Shown here piece after piece: positions 6,285 to 9,055 of a stretch of DNA of 9,055 nt. Within the stretch, counting starts at the first letter, position 1. Each line of letters starts with the position of its first letter. Source of the DNA: Alphaproteobacteria bacterium (GTDB lineage Bacteria > Pseudomonadota > Alphaproteobacteria > JAEULC01); NCBI GenBank assembly GCA_020851015.1, contig JADZDN010000100.1:1-9055 (forward strand). The letters are read 5' to 3'. The position numbers were made by a program, and so were the translations under genes. A model generated the notes under the pieces. That model had not been told where the DNA came from, did not search any database, and saw only the letters and a list, made by a program, of their open reading frames with translations.

Positions 6285-6304
6285 CCGGCCGGCATCCCGG
6301 CTGG
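6285..6304 (-). terminator. GC-rich hairpin just after tatA
   Basis: CCGGCCGG (6285-6292) pairs with CCGGCTGG (6297-6304), eight pairs including one G-U, around a CATC loop. It starts 7 nt after the tatA stop on the minus strand. No U-run follows, so it may be a weak or Rho-assisted terminator, or a stabiliser of the tatA message, before the ATP-grasp gene. Confidence 0.4.
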
Positions 6305-6310
6305 CCGTGG

Positions 6311-6538
6311 TCAGGCCTTCTTTTCGGCCTCGGCCTGCTTGGGCGCGCCCGTCGTCGGCGTGGCATCGGCCTGCTTCGGCTGGCCTTCCACCTTGTCGGC
6401 CTCTTCCTTCATGCCCGACTTGAAAGCTTTGATGCCCTTGGCAACGTCACCCATCAGGCGCGGAATCTTGTTCGCTCCGAACAGAAGCAGAACGATCGCC
6501 AGCACGATCAGCCAATGGCCAATACTCATCGATCCCAT
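6311..6538 (-). CDS. tatA: Sec-independent protein translocase subunit TatA
   Basis: A 75-residue TatA, the pore-forming component of the twin-arginine pathway that exports folded proteins through the inner membrane. It has a short periplasmic N-terminus (MGSMSIGHW), one transmembrane helix (about 8-20), the invariant Phe20-Gly21 hinge in [10 protein letters not shown], an amphipathic helix (about 25-45, with [18 protein letters not shown]) and a charged, disordered C-terminus rich in Lys, Glu, Ala and Pro. The Gly21-hinge and short tail fit TatA rather than the longer TatB. The ATG at 6538 is chosen because AAGGGAG lies about nine bases upstream; a second ATG is at 6529. A longer frame upstream has no TatA character. 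tatB and tatC, often adjacent in alphaproteobacteria, are absent here, so this is a detached tatA, possibly with another copy elsewhere. Confidence 0.94.
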   Translation of the reverse strand: MGSMSIGHWLIVLAIVLLLFGANKIPRLMGDVAKGIKAFKSGMKEEADKVEGQPKQADATPTTGAPKQAEAEKKA

Positions 6539-6585
6539 GAAAGCTTGCTCCCTTGGCGCTCTTCGGCGGCGTTGTGCGGTTTGCC

Positions 6586-6596
6586 TGTAACTTACA
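6586..6596. promoter_or_regulatory. TGTAA-C-TTACA dyad upstream of tatA
   Basis: A perfect 5-bp inverted repeat around one base, in the only AT-rich island of the tatA/CBS intergenic region. Minus-strand candidate -10 elements TATATG (6595-6600) and TATACA (6618-6623) adjoin it; the latter has CTGACG (6640-6645) 16 nt upstream as a weak -35. It could be an operator or simply promoter sequence for tatA. Confidence 0.3.
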
Positions 6597-6723
6597 TATA
6601 GGCACTCGGCCCCAACTTGTATAGCGCTCGGGGCCGCGGCGTCAGCCGGACGCAAGCTGTCAACCCTCGCCTGTCGGCGCACCCTGCTTGCGGCGCCGGC
6701 GTTGTTCCATGCGCGTTTCGCCT

Positions 6724-6737
6724 TTGACCCATGTCAA
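6724..6737 (+). promoter_or_regulatory. FNR/FixK-type binding site upstream of the CBS-BON gene
   Basis: TTGACCCATGTCAA is a perfect dyad (TTGAC-N4-GTCAA) matching the TTGAY-N4-RTCAA pattern bound by the FNR/FixK/Anr/DNR group of CRP-family regulators. Its centre (6730.5) is about 68 nt before the ATG at 6799. Weak -10 candidates TTCTAC (6757-6762) or TACCGT (6760-6765) would put the start near 6770, so the box would be at about -41.5, the class II activator position. This predicts induction at low oxygen. No CRP/FNR regulator gene is in the window. Confidence 0.6.
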
Positions 6738-6798
6738 GGCAGGCACGACAAAGCAATTCTACCGTTGCATCAATTCGCGCCAGCGGACGGAGGAAGCG

Positions 6799-7491
6799 AT
6801 GCAGGCCAAGGACGTGATGACCAAGGACGTGCTGACGGTGGGACCGGACACCCAGGTCGGCGAAATCGCTCGATTGCTTCTTTCCAAGCGCATCAGCGCC
6901 GTGCCGGTGGTCGACGCCAAGGGCGCGTTGCGCGGCATCGTCAGCGAAGGCGACCTGCTGCGGCGCGCGGAGACCGGCACCGAGCGCCACCGCTCGTGGT
7001 GGCTGGAGCTGATGATGGAGAACCGCGAGCTGGCCCACGAATTCGTGAAAAGCCATGGCGCGACCGCCAAGGACGTGATGACGCCCAGCGTGATCACCGC
7101 CAGCGAGAATACCGACCTGGCCGAGATCGCCTCGCTGCTCGAACGCAACCGCATCAAGCGCGTGCCGATCGTGCGCGACGGCAAGCTGATCGGCATCGTC
7201 AGCCGCTCCAATCTGCTGCAGGCGCTGGCGACGGCCGGCACCAAGAAGGCCAAGGCGCCGGCCGGCGACCTGGCGCTGCGCGAGGCGGTGCTTGCCTCGT
7301 TCAAGAAGCACGCCTGGACGCCCGATGTGACGGTCAACGTGACGGTGCAGGACGGGAAAGTCAGCCTCTACGGCCTGGTCGCGTCGGAAGACGAGCGCCG
7401 CGCCCTGCGCGTCGCGGCAGAAGAGGTTGCCGGCGTCGGCAAGGTGACCGACCAGCTGACGCTGTCCACCAGCATGCGCGGCATGGTGTGA
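6799..7491 (+). CDS. CBS-pair and BON domain protein
   Basis: A soluble 230-residue protein. CBS domain 1 spans about 1-60 (MQAKDVMTKDVLTVGPDT, then AVPVVDAKGALRGIVSEGDLL) and CBS domain 2 about 87-145 (TAKDVMTPSVITASENTD, then RVPIVRDGKLIGIVSRSNLL). Together they form a Bateman module, which in other proteins binds adenosine nucleotides or NAD. A BON domain follows at about 155-225 (LREAVLASFKKHAW through VGKVTDQLTL), a fold linked to membrane or hydrophobic-ligand binding. A Trp-containing linker (about 60-86, HRSWWLELM) lies between the CBS domains. The ATG at 6799 follows GGAGG by five bases and starts the first CBS motif exactly; an upstream extension to 6688 is unsupported and would include the FNR-type box. 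No catalytic domain is attached, so a regulatory or sensing role is likely. The FNR/FixK-type site upstream suggests expression in low oxygen. It is convergent with the toxin gene, 16 nt apart. Confidence 0.9.
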   Translation: MQAKDVMTKDVLTVGPDTQVGEIARLLLSKRISAVPVVDAKGALRGIVSEGDLLRRAETGTERHRSWWLELMMENRELAHEFVKSHGATAKDVMTPSVITASENTDLAEIASLLERNRIKRVPIVRDGKLIGIVSRSNLLQALATAGTKKAKAPAGDLALREAVLASFKKHAWTPDVTVNVTVQDGKVSLYGLVASEDERRALRVAAEEVAGVGKVTDQLTLSTSMRGMV

Positions 7492-7507
7492 CCGGGCCGT
7501 CGGTCGG

Positions 7508-7936
7508 CTAGTCGCGCGGCGCGTTCCAGGGGTCGACCAGGTCGACCCCGCAGTCCTCGAAATCCGCGATGTTGCGGGTTGCAACCGATGCGCCGTGCGC
7601 GCGGGCGATGGCGGCGATCTGCGCATCGAAGGTCGCGATCGGTCGGCCGGCGCGCCGGCGGGCGATCGCGATCGTCGCGAATGCCTCGGCTGCGGCACTG
7701 TCGAAGGTCAGCACCCGTCCCGCGAAATCGTTGGCGAAAAGCTGGCGCAGTGCCTGCTCCAGCGCAACGCGGCGGCGTCCCGCCGGAAGCAGGCCCGCGC
7801 CGTAGAGCAGTTCCGCCTCCGTGACGGTGGTCGCAAACAGGCTGCTCGCAGGCACGCCCTCCAGCCATCGCATCACCCCGGCATCGGGCTTTGGCCGGAT
7901 GGCTTCCGAGAGGACGTTTGTGTCGAGAACGATCAC
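7508..7936 (-). CDS. PIN-domain ribonuclease toxin, VapC/FitB type
   Basis: A 142-residue PIN-domain protein, the toxin of a type II toxin-antitoxin system. The acidic Mg-binding site is complete: Asp5 in IVLDTNVLSE, Glu42 in TVTEAELLYG, Asp104 in ATFDAQIAA and Asp125 in RNIADFE. PIN toxins of this group cleave RNA, often tRNA, when not held by the antitoxin. The start is GTG at 7936, which overlaps the antitoxin stop in a GTGA junction, so translation is coupled; no separate Shine-Dalgarno is obvious. Length is normal and the active site is intact, so the module is probably functional. The TTVTEAELLYG and IPATFD-like pattern (here PIATFD) resembles FitB of Neisseria gonorrhoeae, consistent with its FitA-like partner. 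Confidence 0.93.
   Translation of the reverse strand: MIVLDTNVLSEAIRPKPDAGVMRWLEGVPASSLFATTVTEAELLYGAGLLPAGRRRVALEQALRQLFANDFAGRVLTFDSAAAEAFATIAIARRRAGRPIATFDAQIAAIARAHGASVATRNIADFEDCGVDLVDPWNAPRD
7529..7549. repeat. Perfect 21-bp palindrome in the toxin 3' end
   Basis: GGGGTCGACC (7529-7538) and GGTCGACCCC (7540-7549) are perfect inverted repeats around one base. They lie inside the toxin codons for VDLVDP and 38 nt after the stop of the convergent CBS-BON gene. A transcript from either side could form a strong stem (with a few central bases unpaired), possibly helping to stop read-through between the convergent genes. No U-tract. Confidence 0.45.
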
Positions 7937-8181
7937 TTCGTGACGCGGGGCGGCTCGCGCAGCGAGTCGCGAGGAGGCAACTCGATGTCGACGCCGCCCA
8001 GCGGGTCGAAGCGGCGGCGTATCGCGTCCGCCATGTTGACACCCCCGCGCGTCCGTTCGGCGAGCGCCGTGCGCAAGATCTCCCGCGCGGCGTCCTCCAT
8101 CGACCGTCCCTGCCGGGCGGCGTGCATGCGCAATTTCGCCTTAACCGCGGGATCGAGGTTCCGAATGATGATACTCGCCAT
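7933..8181 (-). CDS. FitA-like ribbon-helix-helix antitoxin
   Basis: An 82-residue antitoxin. The N-terminal 40 residues form a ribbon-helix-helix DNA-binding domain: beta strand MASIIIRNLD, helix PAVKAKLRMHAARQG, turn GRSMEDAAREILRTAL. The C-terminal part (about 45-82, with ADAIRRRFDPLGGVDIELPPR) would wrap around the PIN toxin and insert an arginine into its active site, as in FitAB and VapBC complexes. The ATG at 8181 is chosen because it gives the canonical strand start; an in-frame TTG at 8202 would add seven residues. Its stop overlaps the toxin start by 4 nt. It should repress its own promoter through the inverted repeat at 8207-8232. The ribosome binding site is weak (GGGATGGGC). Confidence 0.93.
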   Translation of the reverse strand: MASIIIRNLDPAVKAKLRMHAARQGRSMEDAAREILRTALAERTRGGVNMADAIRRRFDPLGGVDIELPPRDSLREPPRVTK

Positions 8182-8206
8182 GCGCCCATCCCAGGCCTGC
8201 AATCAC

Positions 8207-8232
8207 CGATATCATTGTACTCATTGATATCG
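8207..8232. promoter_or_regulatory. Operator of the toxin-antitoxin operon
   Basis: CGATATCA (8207-8214) and TGATATCG (8225-8232) are perfect 8-bp inverted repeats separated by 10 bp. They flank and touch the -10 element and predicted start point of the toxin-antitoxin promoter, the expected place for a FitA/VapB ribbon-helix-helix repressor. FitAB of Neisseria likewise binds an inverted repeat in its own promoter. Confidence 0.75.
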
Positions 8233-8242
8233 ACGTTGGCAA
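8214..8242 (-). promoter_or_regulatory. Sigma-70 promoter of the toxin-antitoxin operon
   Basis: On the minus strand TTGCCA (8237-8242) and TACAAT (8214-8219) each match 5 of 6 consensus positions and are exactly 17 nt apart. Transcription should start near 8207, giving a 25-nt leader before the ATG at 8181. The operator dyad overlaps the -10 and spacer. Confidence 0.75.
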
Positions 8243-8277
8243 GGCGGGCGCCAACCCGCGCGCGATCCACATGCCCC

Positions 8278-8305
8278 TTGCCTCGAAGTCATCGAAGACT
8301 ATAGT
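8278..8305 (+). promoter_or_regulatory. Sigma-70 promoter of the SRP RNA gene
   Basis: TTGCCT (8278-8283) and TATAGT (8300-8305) are 16 nt apart, matching 4 and 5 of 6 consensus positions. The predicted start at about 8312-8313 coincides with the first base of the SRP RNA terminal stem, which supports both calls. Confidence 0.7.
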
Positions 8306-8312
8306 TCGCCGC

Positions 8313-8407
8313 GGAAGGCTGGCGATGGACGGCGCTCTCGCCAACCCGGTCAGGTCCGGAAGGAAGCAGCCGTAACGAGTTTCGCGCCGGGTCGTTGCCA
8401 GTCTTCC
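8313..8407 (+). ncRNA. ffs: Small bacterial signal recognition particle RNA (4.5S RNA)
   Basis: About 95 nt, the size of the short bacterial SRP RNA, which binds Ffh and directs ribosomes making membrane proteins to FtsY. The conserved domain IV core is intact: GGTCAGG (8348-8354), the GGAA tetraloop (8358-8361) and AGGAAGCAGC (8361-8370), giving the symmetric and asymmetric loops that contact Ffh. The rod closes well: GGAAG (8313-8317) with CTTCC (8403-8407), a G-U pair, then CTGGC (8319-8323) with GCCAG (8397-8401), followed by GGCGC (8331-8335) with GCGCC and CTCG (8337-8340) with CGAG (8375-8378). Exact ends are inferred from the stem and the upstream promoter. It lies directly upstream of dnaX, a gene order common in bacteria including alphaproteobacteria. 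Confidence 0.96.
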
Positions 8408-8431
8408 ACTTCCGCAAAATCGATCCACAGC

Positions 8432-8448
8432 CCGGTCGCGAAGACCGG
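8432..8448 (+). terminator. Hairpin between the SRP RNA and dnaX
   Basis: CCGGTC (8432-8437) and GACCGG (8443-8448) form a perfect 6-bp stem with a GCGAA loop, 24 nt after the SRP RNA end and 19 nt before the dnaX ATG. No U-run follows, so it is not a standard terminator; it may partly end the SRP transcript or shape the dnaX leader. Confidence 0.4.
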
Positions 8449-8467
8449 ACGGTAGCGCGTCGGCCCG

Positions 8468-9055
8468 ATGAACGACGATCCAGCCTCGCCCGGACTGGTC
8501 TTGAGCGGCGGCGCTGCCGCCGCCGGCGAAACCGCGCCCTATCGGGTGCTGGCCCGCAAGTACCGGCCCGCCACCTTCGCCGAGCTGATCGGCCAGGAGG
8601 CGATGGTGCGCGTGCTGAAGAACGCGATCGCGACCGGCCGCATCGCGCATGCCTTCATGCTGACCGGCGTGCGCGGGGTGGGCAAGACCACAACAGCGCG
8701 GATCATCGCCCGCGCGCTGAACTGCGTCGGCCCGGACGGCAAGGGCGGGCCGACCATCGAGCCCTGCGGGATGTGCGCCAACTGCCGCTCGATCGCCGAG
8801 GACCGCCATGTCGACGTGATCGAGATGGACGCCGCCTCGCGCACCGGCGTCGACAACATCCGCGACCTGACCGCCGGCGTGCGCTCCAAGCCGGTCAGCG
8901 CGCGCTACAAGATCTACATCGTGGACGAAGTCCACATGCTGTCGACGGCGGCCTTCAACGCGCTGTTGAAGACGCTGGAAGAGCCCCCGCCGCACGTCAA
9001 GTTCGTGTTCGCCACCACCGAGATCCGCCGGGTTCCCGTGACGGTGCTCTCGCGC
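8468..9055 (+). CDS. dnaX: DNA polymerase III subunits gamma/tau, N-terminal part (cut by the right edge)
   Basis: The first 196 residues of DnaX, the AAA+ motor of the clamp loader that places the beta clamp on DNA. After an N-terminal extension of about 22 residues, the AAA+ domain begins at YRVLARKYRPATFAELIGQE (25-44). The Walker A motif is GVRGVGKTT (67-75). Four zinc-binding cysteines, Cys86, Cys100, Cys103 and Cys106, are in the usual arrangement. Walker B is IVDEVHML (151-158), followed by NALLKTLEEPP (164-174) and sensor 1 in FATTE (181-185). The window ends at VLSR, one residue before the SRC arginine-finger motif would be complete. The ATG at 8468 is the only usable start, as an in-frame TAG at 8453-8455 precedes it; no clear Shine-Dalgarno is present. 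It is 60 nt downstream of the SRP RNA. Confidence 0.97.
   Translation, partial: MNDDPASPGLVLSGGAAAAGETAPYRVLARKYRPATFAELIGQEAMVRVLKNAIATGRIAHAFMLTGVRGVGKTTTARIIARALNCVGPDGKGGPTIEPCGMCANCRSIAEDRHVDVIEMDAASRTGVDNIRDLTAGVRSKPVSARYKIYIVDEVHMLSTAAFNALLKTLEEPPPHVKFVFATTEIRRVPVTVLSR

Noticed and set aside
5136..6590. A 484-residue plus-strand frame opposite the ATP-grasp and tatA genes
   Set aside because: It is antisense to two clear protein families and reads as Arg/Ala/Gln-rich shadow sequence.
6311..6682. A 123-residue extended form of TatA
   Set aside because: The added 48 residues run through the AT-rich promoter-like island and precede the normal TatA N-terminus, where a good ribosome binding site supports the start at 6538.
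1..9055. CRISPR array, tRNA gene, insertion sequence or prophage
   Set aside because: I saw no regularly spaced repeats, no cloverleaf with a T-loop, and no transposase or integrase frame or flanking terminal repeats on either strand.

Overview
This is GC-rich DNA with strong G/C bias at third codon positions, dense gene packing and several GTG starts. The gene content (a small SRP RNA directly upstream of dnaX, a TatA of alphaproteobacterial type, a CBS-BON protein behind an FNR/FixK-type box, a FitAB-like toxin-antitoxin pair) suggests a free-living alphaproteobacterium, perhaps Rhodospirillales-like. This placement is inference; no marker gene here fixes the genus.

Layout. Positions 1-293 are mostly non-coding, with a C/G-rich hairpin and short degenerate repeats; an unrecognised reading frame may start at 78 and run off the left edge. 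On the minus strand a two-gene operon (2266 to 294) encodes an ornithine cyclodeaminase/mu-crystallin family oxidoreductase followed by a class IV (branched-chain type) PLP aminotransferase. Across a 162-bp divergent region, a plus-strand operon (2429-4867) encodes a GT4 glycosyltransferase, an overlapping PIG-L/LmbE N-deacetylase and a small cupin. A convergent ATP-grasp ligase (6227 to 4815) overlaps the cupin 3' end by 53 nt. Upstream of it on the same strand is a lone tatA (6538 to 6311). Divergent from tatA is a CBS-CBS-BON protein (6799-7491). A minus-strand FitA/FitB-type (VapBC) toxin-antitoxin pair follows (8181 to 7508) with a clear promoter and operator, then the 4.5S SRP RNA (about 8313-8407) with its own promoter, and the first 196 codons of dnaX, cut by the right edge.

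How the parts may work together. The right half is housekeeping (protein targeting, clamp loading, export, a stress/energy-sensing CBS protein) interrupted by a toxin-antitoxin module. The left half is metabolic. The GT4 + PIG-L pair is the arrangement used to build amino-sugar glycosides (glycosyl transfer of GlcNAc, then N-deacetylation), and the ATP-grasp enzyme beside it could ligate a carboxylate to the freed amine; this is inference. The divergent region carries two promoter-like elements, each associated with a TGTCC/GGACA inverted repeat, suggesting that one regulator may control both the amino-acid pair and the sugar genes.
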